Assembly: GCA_003973375.1 (NCBI GenBank) | Contig: QNYL01000211.1 | Span: 1-13,545 of the forward strand | DNA: 13,545 nt | Direction of reading: 5' to 3' | Origin: Flavobacteriia bacterium | Lineage (GTDB): Bacteria > Bacteroidota > Bacteroidia > Flavobacteriales > Flavobacteriaceae | Part shown: positions 7,154 to 13,545 of the stretch, in pieces | Numbering within the stretch: the stretch's first letter is position 1 | How the letters are laid out: each line of letters opens with the position of its first letter | Program-made: the position numbers and the translations under genes | Notes under the pieces: generated by a model | Database searches by the model: none | What the model saw: only the letters and a program-made list of their open reading frames with translations | Told to the model about the DNA's origin: nothing

Positions 7154-8701
7154 CTACTTTGCAATGATCACAAATTCTGTTCTTCTGTTTTCAGCGTGCT
7201 CAGCCTCTGTACATCGCACTCCTTTCTTACAATGATTTAACAATTGCGTTGAACCGTAACCTTTTCCGGTAATCTTTTTTGGATTTGCCCCCAGTGAAAT
7301 CAGATAATTTACAGTTTCTGTTGCACGTCTTTGGGTTAATCTTAAATTGTATGTTTCTCCTCCACGGGAATCGGTATGTGCTCCAAATTCGATAACCATA
7401 TTAGGATATTTCTTCATCAATCTTACCACTTTAGCAAGTTCATCCTTAGACTCATCCCTAATATTTGCCTCATTCAACTCAAATTGTATCGGACGAATAT
7501 TCAACATCTCTTTTCCATGTAATACTATAAATTCTTTTTCTACCAAATCAAGTGTAATCTTGTTCTCATAACCATTCTTATGACTTGTTTCCAGAGGTAG
7601 TTCAAAATCAAAATATCCAAATTTACTTCCAACGATCTTGTACTTGACGCCACATTTCAGTGGAAATTTAAATTGGCCATCATTTAAGGTTTCTATCCTC
7701 CTGATCTTTTCTCCCTTTTCATCGTATAATGCTGCAAAAGAATTAGGTATAGGCTCTTTTGTGATCTTATCAACGATAACCCCGGTTACAATCTGATCGC
7801 AGATCGGGTTAACTGTTTCCTGCTTGAAAAAATAAATATCATCATCACCTTTCCCTCCGTAACGATTAGAAGAAAAATAACCCTGCTGGGTTTCATTATT
7901 GATGATAAAAGAAATATCATCCCCCTTACTGTTCATGGGTTTTCCCAGATTTATCGGAGTTGAGATCGTACCATCCAGTTTGGTCATATAGATATCAAAT
8001 CCTCCCAATCCTCCCGGTCGGTTTGATGAAAAATACAAGACATTTCCATCTATATAAGGTGTGTATTCTTTGTATTTGGAATTTACCGTTGGCCCCAGGT
8101 TCTTTGGTTTTCCGTAATAATCATGATTAACCGAAACCACATATAAATCGGTATCCCCGAATCCTCCCGGCATATTGGATGTAAAATACAGTTTTGACCC
8201 GTCTTTGTTCAGAACCGGATGACCAGTATCATAATTATCACTGTTAAAAGGAAGGGTTGTTAAATGTGTCCAGTGTCCTTGATCATTAATCGTTGCACGG
8301 AAGATTTTAATTGAGCCTGATTTTAATTTACCGTCCATATAATTGTTAGAGGTAAAATACACCTCCTTCATGTCTGGCGAAAAGGTTACCAGTGCATCGT
8401 GATATTTTGAGTTTACCGCTCGTGAAAAAGGCTTAACATGATTAATTTCACCGTCTGGTTGAACATCTCCAATATAAAGATCAAGAAAGGGCTGATCGTT
8501 CCCTGCCCATTTATTTTTTGAAAGACCATTCCCTCTGGAAGAGGAAAAAACTATCTTATTCTTTCCGTAGAACGTAGTTCCAAAGTCACTGTTCTTCGAA
8601 TTTGATTTTAAATTTTTAACACTGTAACTCGGTGCTGTTAATTGTGCAGAAACGGGTATCAGTTGTGCAAAAATTAAAAAGGTAATGAATAACTTTTTCA
8701 T
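7154..8701 (-). CDS. OmpA-family protein with PD40 repeats, copy 2
   Basis: This 515-residue envelope protein begins with a signal peptide (MKKLFITFLIFAQLIPVSA, cleavage probably after residue 19). Residues 30-295 carry PD40/WD40-like propeller repeats, marked by FTSNMPGGFGDTDLY (173-187), FSSNRPGGLGGFDIY (224-238) and FSSNRYGGKGDDDIY (276-290), with a degenerate earlier one near 116. A carboxypeptidase-regulatory-like beta domain follows (301-386), bracketed by Cys301 and Cys350. The OmpA C-terminal domain (about 400-515) has HTDSRG at 442-447 and LTQRRA at 455-460; Asp444 and an arginine of that motif are the expected diaminopimelate contacts, so it should bind peptidoglycan from the periplasm. 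A second Cys pair is 491/497. The domain order recalls the T9SS protein PorE, but no TPR is visible. It is a paralogue of the gene upstream and lies after its terminator, so it may have its own promoter or depend on read-through. Confidence 0.93.
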   Translation of the reverse strand: MKKLFITFLIFAQLIPVSAQLTAPSYSVKNLKSNSKNSDFGTTFYGKNKIVFSSSRGNGLSKNKWAGNDQPFLDLYIGDVQPDGEINHVKPFSRAVNSKYHDALVTFSPDMKEVYFTSNNYMDGKLKSGSIKIFRATINDQGHWTHLTTLPFNSDNYDTGHPVLNKDGSKLYFTSNMPGGFGDTDLYVVSVNHDYYGKPKNLGPTVNSKYKEYTPYIDGNVLYFSSNRPGGLGGFDIYMTKLDGTISTPINLGKPMNSKGDDISFIINNETQQGYFSSNRYGGKGDDDIYFFKQETVNPICDQIVTGVIVDKITKEPIPNSFAALYDEKGEKIRRIETLNDGQFKFPLKCGVKYKIVGSKFGYFDFELPLETSHKNGYENKITLDLVEKEFIVLHGKEMLNIRPIQFELNEANIRDESKDELAKVVRLMKKYPNMVIEFGAHTDSRGGETYNLRLTQRRATETVNYLISLGANPKKITGKGYGSTQLLNHCKKGVRCTEAEHAENRRTEFVIIAK

Positions 8702-8740
8702 ATTGAATTTTAATTATACAGAAAATCTCAATATAAGCAA

Positions 8741-8777
8741 TTTTAAAAGAGCTTTCTTTAAGAAAGCTCTTTTAAAA
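8741..8777 (-). terminator. Perfect 18-bp hairpin between the two OmpA genes
   Basis: Positions 8741-8758 and 8760-8777 are exact reverse complements around one base, giving a very stable hairpin (a loop of about 3-5 nt in practice). The arms contain AAAAGAGCTTTC / GAAAGCTCTTTT and end in T on both strands. It starts 4 bp after the OmpA1 stop codon. The symmetric form could terminate on either strand; only the minus strand has a gene reading into it. Confidence 0.8.
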
Positions 8778-8781
8778 CCAT

Positions 8782-10404
8782 TTACATTTTTATAATAACA
8801 AATTCTGTTCGTCTGTTTTTGGCATGTTCAGCTTCTGTACATTTAACACCATCCGAACACTGGTTGACGAGTTGAGATTCACCATATCCTTTACCTGTGA
8901 TCCTGGTAGGATCAATTCCTTTATTTACAATATAGTTAACGGTAGATTTTGCCCTTCTGTCTGATAACCACAGGTTATAGCCTTCTATACCCCTTGAATC
9001 GGTATGAGAACCGGATTCTATGATCATATTAGGATATCTGTTCATCAGATCTACTACCTTATCAAGTTCGCGCTTTGCTTCTTTTGTCAAATATGACGAA
9101 TTCAACTCAAAGTAAATAGGCTCTATATTTACTACATAAGTACTTGGTCTAACTTTTACAATTTCTTCAGGAAGTTCTTTTGGTAAACCTTCAGGTTTTA
9201 TCTCATTCTCAACAATTTCACCTGTACCCAGTAAAACAGTCAGTTTTGTAATTTTTCCTGCTTCATTTGAGGTTGTAAATGTTTTTGACTGAGGATTGTA
9301 TCCTGATTTTTCTCCCACAATTGTATAAGGAGTTTCACACAGCACATGTAATTCAAATGTGCCGTCATTATTTACTGTCAGATTTTCAATTGGGTTTCCT
9401 TCAACATCTTTTAAAATGATATTGGCATCATTTATCACCATATTAGTATTTTTATCTCTAACAATACCTGTGATCATTTGAGCGCATTTAAATTCAACCG
9501 GTTTGATCTCTATAAAAGAATAAATATCGTCATCTCCTTTACCACCGGAACGGTTAGAAGAGAAAAATCCAGTTCTTGTATTTGGATTTATAATAAAAGT
9601 AAAATCATCTGCATTAGAATTAATGGGTTGATTGAGTAGAACCGGTTCAAAAACAGAACCATCCGTTTTTGAAGCATAAACATCCAGTTTACCAAATCCA
9701 CCGGGTCGGTCGGAAGAAAAGTAAATTACATCTCCGTCAATATAAGGTGAAAATTCTTTTGATGGTGAATTGATCTTATCCCCAAGATTAACTGGTTCTC
9801 CATAGCCACCTTCTTCTATCGATACTTTATAAATATCTGTCTTCCCTAAGGAACCAGGCATATCTGAAATAAAATAAAGAGTTCTGCCATCAGGGCTAAG
9901 GGCTGGATGCCCTACAGAATAAGAAACATTGTTAAAAGGCATTGGAATGATATTAACCCATTCCCCATTTTCATTAACAGTTGCTTTGAACATGGCAAGA
10001 TTATTCCATTGGTTTTTATCTTTGGCCAGTTTTTTATTGTAGTAATTATTTCGGGTAAAATAAACTGTTTTCCCATCTTTTGAAAAAGTAGCATCAGCTT
10101 CGTGATACTTTGTATTAACATCACCTTTCAGGCTTCGAACGTTATAAAGCTCACCATTATCAGTTATATTTGCCGAATAAAGTTCTAAAAAACGCTGTCC
10201 GTTCTCTTCCCATACTTCATTAACCAAAGAAACTCCTTTCTTAGGTGAAGCAAAAACAATCATCTTTTCACCATAGAAAGAAGCTCCAAAATCGGAGTTC
10301 TCAGTATTTTCATCCACGTTTTTTATTGAATATTCCCCCGAACCTGTTTGTGCGGTAATAACTCCTGCAAAAAGCAAGAATAAATAGATTGTTATTTCTT
10401 TCAT
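8782..10404 (-). CDS. OmpA-family protein with PD40 repeats, copy 1
   Basis: This 540-residue paralogue of the downstream gene has a signal peptide (residues 1-18, ending VITA before Q19). PD40-type repeats fill about 28-298, with FISDMPGSLGKTDIY (178-192), FSSDRPGGFGKLDVY (229-243) and FSSNRSGGKGDDDIY (281-295). A carboxypeptidase-regulatory-like domain (307-392) has Cys307 and Cys356, spaced exactly as in copy 2. A Pro/Glu-rich linker at about 395-422 is longer than in copy 2 and precedes the OmpA domain, with HTDSRG at 467-472 and LSDRRA at 480-485 as the peptidoglycan-binding motifs. The last Cys pair is 516/522. Expected location is the periplasm or inner face of the outer membrane, anchored to the cell wall. 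The gene follows the PorP/SprF gene by 58 bp, and gene pairs of this kind are common next to T9SS adhesins. A partner role to the SprF barrel is inferred from context. Confidence 0.93.
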   Translation of the reverse strand: MKEITIYLFLLFAGVITAQTGSGEYSIKNVDENTENSDFGASFYGEKMIVFASPKKGVSLVNEVWEENGQRFLELYSANITDNGELYNVRSLKGDVNTKYHEADATFSKDGKTVYFTRNNYYNKKLAKDKNQWNNLAMFKATVNENGEWVNIIPMPFNNVSYSVGHPALSPDGRTLYFISDMPGSLGKTDIYKVSIEEGGYGEPVNLGDKINSPSKEFSPYIDGDVIYFSSDRPGGFGKLDVYASKTDGSVFEPVLLNQPINSNADDFTFIINPNTRTGFFSSNRSGGKGDDDIYSFIEIKPVEFKCAQMITGIVRDKNTNMVINDANIILKDVEGNPIENLTVNNDGTFELHVLCETPYTIVGEKSGYNPQSKTFTTSNEAGKITKLTVLLGTGEIVENEIKPEGLPKELPEEIVKVRPSTYVVNIEPIYFELNSSYLTKEAKRELDKVVDLMNRYPNMIIESGSHTDSRGIEGYNLWLSDRRAKSTVNYIVNKGIDPTRITGKGYGESQLVNQCSDGVKCTEAEHAKNRRTEFVIIKM

Positions 10405-10424
10405 TTTCCCCTTTTTTTATTTTT

Positions 10425-10474
10425 AATTTATCCAGATTCTTCTTCCTCCGGATAAATTTACCCTAGAAGAATCT
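10425..10474 (-). promoter_or_regulatory. Interleaved inverted repeats at the PorP/SprF - OmpA1 junction
   Basis: Two complementary pairs interleave. AATTTATCC at 10425-10433 pairs with GGATAAATT at 10450-10458 (9 bp), and AGATTCTTCT at 10434-10443 pairs with AGAAGAATCT at 10465-10474 (10 bp). Each pair has an arm inside the other's loop, so the RNA could form either hairpin or a pseudoknot. One arm overlaps the last codons and the stop of the PorP/SprF gene. No U tract follows, so this is not a simple terminator. A role in RNA stability or in setting OmpA1 expression is inference. Confidence 0.4.
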
Positions 10475-11401
10475 TGGTGACTTAAAGTTTTTCTTAGATA
10501 GGTTTATATCATATCTTAATATAATTTCATGTGAACCTCCAGGATTTATATTTGAAAAATCAGAGATTGTATGGTCATAAGCATATCCAATTCTGAAGTC
10601 AGGGGTTACTGCAAAATTGATTAATCCGCTTACTGAATCATCGAACCTGTAACTTGCTCCCACTTCAAATCTTTCATAGAATAAAAAATTTGCATTCAGA
10701 TCGAATGATAACGGAGCTCCTGCCACACCTTTCACCATGATTGATGGTTTGATCTTCAGGTTTTCACTGGCATCCCAAACATAACCTGTTGTAAAAAAAT
10801 AATGAACTTCTTCTGATGCCTCGGTACTGTTATTATCATTACCCATATGCTTTGTTCTCAAAATATTCGGTGCTGAGAAACCCGCATAAAAATGATCGGT
10901 ATAATAAAAAATACCTGCACCAAAATTTGGAGAATTTTCATTGATATTCTCATTAAAAACAGGATCATTACTAGTGCCGCTTTCCGGTAAGATAATATCA
11001 TTGAAATTTACATCAAGTAAAGTAACTCCACCTTTTAAACCAAATGCCAGTCTCCCTACATCTGAAGTTCGGATCGTATAAGAAATATCAGCGAAAATGT
11101 TGTTTTCTTTTGATGGTCCTATTTGATCGGAAATGATAGAAATACCAGCTCCTAAACTTTTGCCTAATGGTGCATGTGCATCAAATGTGAACGTTTTTGG
11201 CGCGCCGTCAACACTTGTCCATTGTTTTCTACCCAGCAAACCTAAACTCAAGGTACCGCGGGAACCGGCATACGCTGGATTCATAACGTTCATATTGTAC
11301 ATATATTGTGTATACTGCGGATCTTGTTGTGCAAAAACATCTGAAAAGTTCAATAGAATTCCAAGTACAAAGAGTAATGATATTTTTTTCATCTGTGTCA
11401 T
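10463..11401 (-). CDS. PorP/SprF-family type IX secretion outer-membrane protein
   Basis: This 312-residue protein has a signal peptide (cleaved about VFA-QQ, residues 24/25) followed directly by the hallmark QQDPQYTQYMYNMNVMNPAYAG of the PorP/SprF family. The rest alternates amphipathic beta strands with polar turns, as expected for an outer-membrane barrel, and ends in a short basic tail (KKNFKSPRFF). PorP is a T9SS component in Porphyromonas, and SprF of Flavobacterium johnsoniae is needed for surface display of the adhesin SprB. Family members beside genes with type-B sorting domains probably serve that particular adhesin, which is the case here: the upstream gene ends in such a domain. 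ATG at 11401 gives MTQMKK; the ATG at 11392 (MKKISLLF) is an equally good, perhaps better, start for the signal peptide. I do not use sprF or porP because many paralogues exist per genome. Confidence 0.95.
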   Translation of the reverse strand: MTQMKKISLLFVLGILLNFSDVFAQQDPQYTQYMYNMNVMNPAYAGSRGTLSLGLLGRKQWTSVDGAPKTFTFDAHAPLGKSLGAGISIISDQIGPSKENNIFADISYTIRTSDVGRLAFGLKGGVTLLDVNFNDIILPESGTSNDPVFNENINENSPNFGAGIFYYTDHFYAGFSAPNILRTKHMGNDNNSTEASEEVHYFFTTGYVWDASENLKIKPSIMVKGVAGAPLSFDLNANFLFYERFEVGASYRFDDSVSGLINFAVTPDFRIGYAYDHTISDFSNINPGGSHEIILRYDINLSKKNFKSPRFF

Positions 11402-11488
11402 TATTTTTTCAAGCTTTTAATGTTTTCTTTTGAATTAATCTTGCCTGAATATTTAGTTTATATTTAATTGGTAATATCAAAAAATGCT

Positions 11489-11524
11489 AAAAGGAGGAAA
11501 GGTATCCGGTTAAAATACCTTTCC
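11489..11524 (-). terminator. Hairpin terminator (weak U tract) after the adhesin gene
   Basis: GGAAAGGTAT at 11496-11505 and ATACCTTTCC at 11515-11524 form a perfect 10-bp stem with a 9-nt loop, 9 bp after the adhesin stop codon. On the minus strand it is followed by CCTCC? no more than a short TTTT run at 11492-11489, so termination may be partial. That would let a fraction of transcripts continue into the PorP/SprF gene. The rest of the 132-bp gap to that gene is AT-rich, with no clear promoter match seen. Confidence 0.55.
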
Positions 11525-11533
11525 CGATTTTTA

Positions 11534-11836
11534 TTAATAATTTACATATACCCAACCTTTTATTGGTTTTGTACTTCCGTCATTGTAATCAATTGTATAG
11601 AAATATGTCCCTGCCGGCACACGTTGTCCGTCATTCAGCACCATACTTCCTTGGGCTAAACCATCCCACCAACGTGGGTCAGCACTTCCGTTATTTTCAT
11701 AATGGTAAACCATATTACCCCAACGGTCAAAGACCTTCATCATAAAGTTTGGATACTGATCCAGACCCGGTATTGAGAATACATCATTTTCCCCATCACC
11801 ATTTGGTGAGAACCCATTAGGTATTATTTCCTGATT
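11534..11836 (-). other. T9SS type-B C-terminal sorting domain
   Basis: The last 100 residues of the adhesin begin at [20 protein letters not shown] and run through [23 protein letters not shown] and [15 protein letters not shown] to KGWVYVNY. These landmarks are those of the type-B CTD, which directs export through the T9SS translocon and, in characterised flavobacterial cases, needs a cognate SprF-like protein. Confidence 0.92.
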
Positions 11837-13545
11837 GAACATCAGTTTTCCTGCTTCTGAGATCAGATCCGGATTAGGATCACAGGCAAAATCAGGAGAG
11901 CGTAAAATCACTCTGTACAAATTACTTTCCACTCTTCCTCTTGCTGCAATTACAGTAAGTGTATTGGTTTGTGTACCGCTGTATTGTGCATCATCTGAAA
12001 GATCCTTCCAGCTTGAACCATTATTTGTACTTACCTGCCACTGATAGAAAGTAGCATTACCTGAAACTTCAAATACTGCATTATCTCCAAGGCTTACTTC
12101 TATATCAGAAGGTTGAGAACTAATACTTGAAGGAGAACCTGCTTCCTGGAAATCAGGAACACCACTGTTGTTAAGATCATTTGGTGTTGTATAACCATCT
12201 GTTGCACTGGTTACTTTACCTTCTGCATCTACGGCTGGCGGATTGGCAGTTCCCAACATATCATTACCATTATTGGTAAACCCTGCTTCAGTAACATCCG
12301 GACATCCATCACCATCAGCATCCCAGTCAATTCTATCCGGAACACCATCACCATCTGTATCTCTGTCGGTAACACCATTGTCTTCTACAGTATCTAAAAT
12401 ACCATCGTTATCATCGTCTTTATCAATTATATCAAAAATACCATCACTGTCAGAATCAGGCAATTCCGTATAACTCACTATATCAGAATAAGTTCCCGAA
12501 TCACATATGAAAGCTATATTGCTAACCATTACCCTGTAATCGTTAAAATACATATTGATATCAGCATTTGAAACTGTTAATTGATTTGTATTAACTCCTG
12601 AATAATCTCCACCCTCTGTTAAAACTGTCCAGGTTGCACCATTGTCGGTACTTTCTTCCCACTGATAAGTATCTCCTGTGGAAACAACACTAAAAGTAGC
12701 TGTACCTCCAAAGTTGAAATCCTGATCTGTAGGTTGTGTTGATATTGTGGCTGCTGTTCCGGCCTCCTGGAAATCAGGAGTTCCATTAGCATTTCTATCA
12801 GCTGGTGTTGTATAACCGTCTGTTGCACTGGTTACTTTTCCGGTAGCATCTACGGTAGGCGGATTGGCAGTTCCCAACATATTATTTCCATTATTGGTAA
12901 ATCCTGCTTCATCCACATCAAAACATCCGTCACCATCTGAATCAAAATCAATTCTGTCAGGCACTCCATCTCCATCGGTATCTCTGTCAGTAACACCATT
13001 ATCTTCTACAGTATCTAAGATACCATCATTATCATCATCTACATCAACAATATCAGGAACGTTATCACCATCGAAATCGGGTAATGAAATAAAACCTGCA
13101 CTATCAGATGCCGTAACTGGATCACAGGCAAATGCAATGTTACTAACCTTTACCCTGTAAAGGTTATTGACCATTGAAATATCAAGGTTTGAAACTGAAA
13201 GGCTTGCTGTTGTCGTTCCGCTGTAATTACCTCCATCAGCAAGTGCCACCCAAGTAGTTCCTCCATCGGTACTCTCTTCCCATTGGAAAGTGTCTGCTGT
13301 AGCAACTACTGTAAATGTAGCTGTCTGAGTAGGAATCATATTTTGATTCGCAGGTTGTGTTGTAATCGTTGCTGCTGCTCCGGCTTCTTGGAAGTCGGGC
13401 GTGCCATTGTTATCCAGATCATTTGGTGTTGTATAACCGTCCGCAGCACTGGTTACCTGTCCGTTAGCATCTATAACCGGTGGATTGGCGATACCTAACA
13501 TATTAGCACCATTGTTGGTAAATCCTGCTTCATCCACATCAAAAC
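11534..13545 (-). CDS. Giant modular T9SS adhesin, C-terminal part (N-terminus beyond window)
   Basis: The frame is open to the right edge: the codons at 13541-13543 (Phe) and 13538-13540 (Asp) continue the repeat, so the GTG at 13535-13537 is not a true start. At least 669 residues are visible. They comprise tandem 207-residue modules, each with an Ig-like domain (TQP..., [21 protein letters not shown]) and an Asp-rich segment ([27 protein letters not shown]) resembling thrombospondin type 3 calcium-binding repeats. A final diverged Ig-like domain (about 11846-12120) lacks the Asp-rich part. The C-terminus is a T9SS type-B sorting domain, the 'gliding motility-associated C-terminal domain', with [20 protein letters not shown] and PAGTYFY. 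The protein should be exported by T9SS and remain on the cell surface, probably in adhesion or gliding like SprB. A PorP/SprF gene follows after a weak terminator. Actual ligand and total length are unknown. Confidence 0.93.
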   Translation of the reverse strand, partial: FDVDEAGFTNNGANMLGIANPPVIDANGQVTSAADGYTTPNDLDNNGTPDFQEAGAAATITTQPANQNMIPTQTATFTVVATADTFQWEESTDGGTTWVALADGGNYSGTTTASLSVSNLDISMVNNLYRVKVSNIAFACDPVTASDSAGFISLPDFDGDNVPDIVDVDDDNDGILDTVEDNGVTDRDTDGDGVPDRIDFDSDGDGCFDVDEAGFTNNGNNMLGTANPPTVDATGKVTSATDGYTTPADRNANGTPDFQEAGTAATISTQPTDQDFNFGGTATFSVVSTGDTYQWEESTDNGATWTVLTEGGDYSGVNTNQLTVSNADINMYFNDYRVMVSNIAFICDSGTYSDIVSYTELPDSDSDGIFDIIDKDDDNDGILDTVEDNGVTDRDTDGDGVPDRIDWDADGDGCPDVTEAGFTNNGNDMLGTANPPAVDAEGKVTSATDGYTTPNDLNNSGVPDFQEAGSPSSISSQPSDIEVSLGDNAVFEVSGNATFYQWQVSTNNGSSWKDLSDDAQYSGTQTNTLTVIAARGRVESNLYRVILRSPDFACDPNPDLISEAGKLMFNQEIIPNGFSPNGDGENDVFSIPGLDQYPNFMMKVFDRWGNMVYHYENNGSADPRWWDGLAQGSMVLNDGQRVPAGTYFYTIDYNDGSTKPIKGWVYVNY
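11846..12301 (-). repeat. Third adhesin module, truncated and diverged
   Basis: This starts in register with the two full modules ([36 protein letters not shown]) but its Ig-like half has diverged ([28 protein letters not shown]), and the Asp-rich calcium-type segment is absent. It joins directly to the sorting domain, forming the membrane-proximal end of the stalk. Confidence 0.8.
12302..12922 (-). repeat. Adhesin tandem module, full copy (207 residues)
   Basis: The unit is 621 bp and runs from FDVDEAGF to the Cys before the next unit. The Ig-like part is first, and the Asp-rich segment occupies 12302-12457. Unit length equals that of the neighbouring copy exactly, and the Asp-rich core is identical in protein sequence. 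Confidence 0.88.
12923..13543 (-). repeat. Adhesin tandem module, full copy at the window edge (207 residues)
   Basis: This is a 621-bp unit in register with the next one; its Asp-rich segment is at 12923-13078. The partial codon at the edge (13544-13545, '?GT') is consistent with the Cys that ends a preceding unit, so more copies probably lie beyond the window. Confidence 0.85.

Noticed and set aside
10425-10474. Simple rho-independent terminator after the PorP/SprF gene
   Set aside because: The stem is followed by an A-rich rather than U-rich stretch on the transcribed strand, and the loop is 16 nt.
11491-11497. AAGGAGG on the plus strand, like a strong ribosome binding site before a small ORF at 11468 or later
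   Set aside because: It is the base of the adhesin terminator hairpin read on the opposite strand; no plausible plus-strand gene follows, and this group rarely uses such sites.
12243-13160. Serine-rich plus-strand open frames (12243-12473 and 12864-13160) similar to each other
   Set aside because: They are antisense to the Asp-rich segments of the adhesin; GAT/GAC codons read as ATC/GTC and shifted frames give Ser/Pro runs. Their similarity only reflects the tandem modules.
13535-13537. GTG as start of the adhesin
   Set aside because: The frame continues upstream with Asp and Phe codons that match the repeat, so the gene extends past the window.
12302-13543. Regular repeats as a possible CRISPR array or mobile-element repeat
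   Set aside because: The period is 621 bp, entirely in one reading frame with protein-level conservation; no short repeats with unique spacers.
1-13545. A genomic island or phage defence system
   Set aside because: No integrase, transposase, tRNA, nuclease or toxin-like gene is seen, and the operons are typical core flavobacterial content.

Overview
The window reads as chromosomal DNA of a member of the Bacteroidetes, most likely a flavobacterium; I cannot name the genus. The evidence is low GC, no Shine-Dalgarno sites in front of most genes, promoter elements of the Bacteroidetes type (TAnnTTTG), a type IX secretion (T9SS) type-B sorting domain, a PorP/SprF barrel gene, and the ileS - TraR/DksA-like - lspA gene order. 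I see no RNA genes, insertion sequences, CRISPR arrays or integration signs.

Left part (1-1893): a truncated DUF4230-type membrane-anchored protein on the minus strand is divergent from a plus-strand PLP-dependent (group II) amino-acid decarboxylase of unassigned substrate. The 114-bp gap between them carries two mirrored TAAATTTG -7 elements and a 12-bp palindrome. The decarboxylase converges on lspA with only 9 bp between the stop codons.

Middle (1903-7063): a minus-strand operon, ileS > TraR/DksA-like > DUF4097-like secreted protein > lspA, with a clear Bacteroidetes promoter just upstream of ileS. IleS is of the eukaryote-like IleRS2 type and carries the altered class I signature GIHH in place of HIGH. 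That alteration has been linked to very strong mupirocin resistance in other IleRS2 enzymes. The DksA-like protein has lost three of its four zinc cysteines. Both lspA and the DUF4097-like gene appear to start with TTG.

Right part (7096-13545): a minus-strand surface-adhesion cassette in the order giant adhesin (N-terminus beyond the window) > PorP/SprF > OmpA/PD40 protein 1 > OmpA/PD40 protein 2. The adhesin is built of exact 207-residue tandem modules, each an Ig-like domain plus an Asp-rich, thrombospondin-type-3-like calcium-binding segment. It ends in a T9SS type-B C-terminal domain. The likely logic is that T9SS exports the adhesin, the SprF-family barrel is its outer-membrane partner, and the OmpA proteins link the complex to peptidoglycan. 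Hairpin terminators follow the adhesin, OmpA1 and OmpA2. The SprF-OmpA1 junction has two interleaved complementary pairs that could form alternative RNA folds.

Most parts are of known families. The points most worth a second look are the GIHH IleRS, the adhesin/SprF/double-OmpA cassette, and the interleaved RNA elements at its SprF-OmpA1 junction. I found no clear evidence of a wholly undescribed system.
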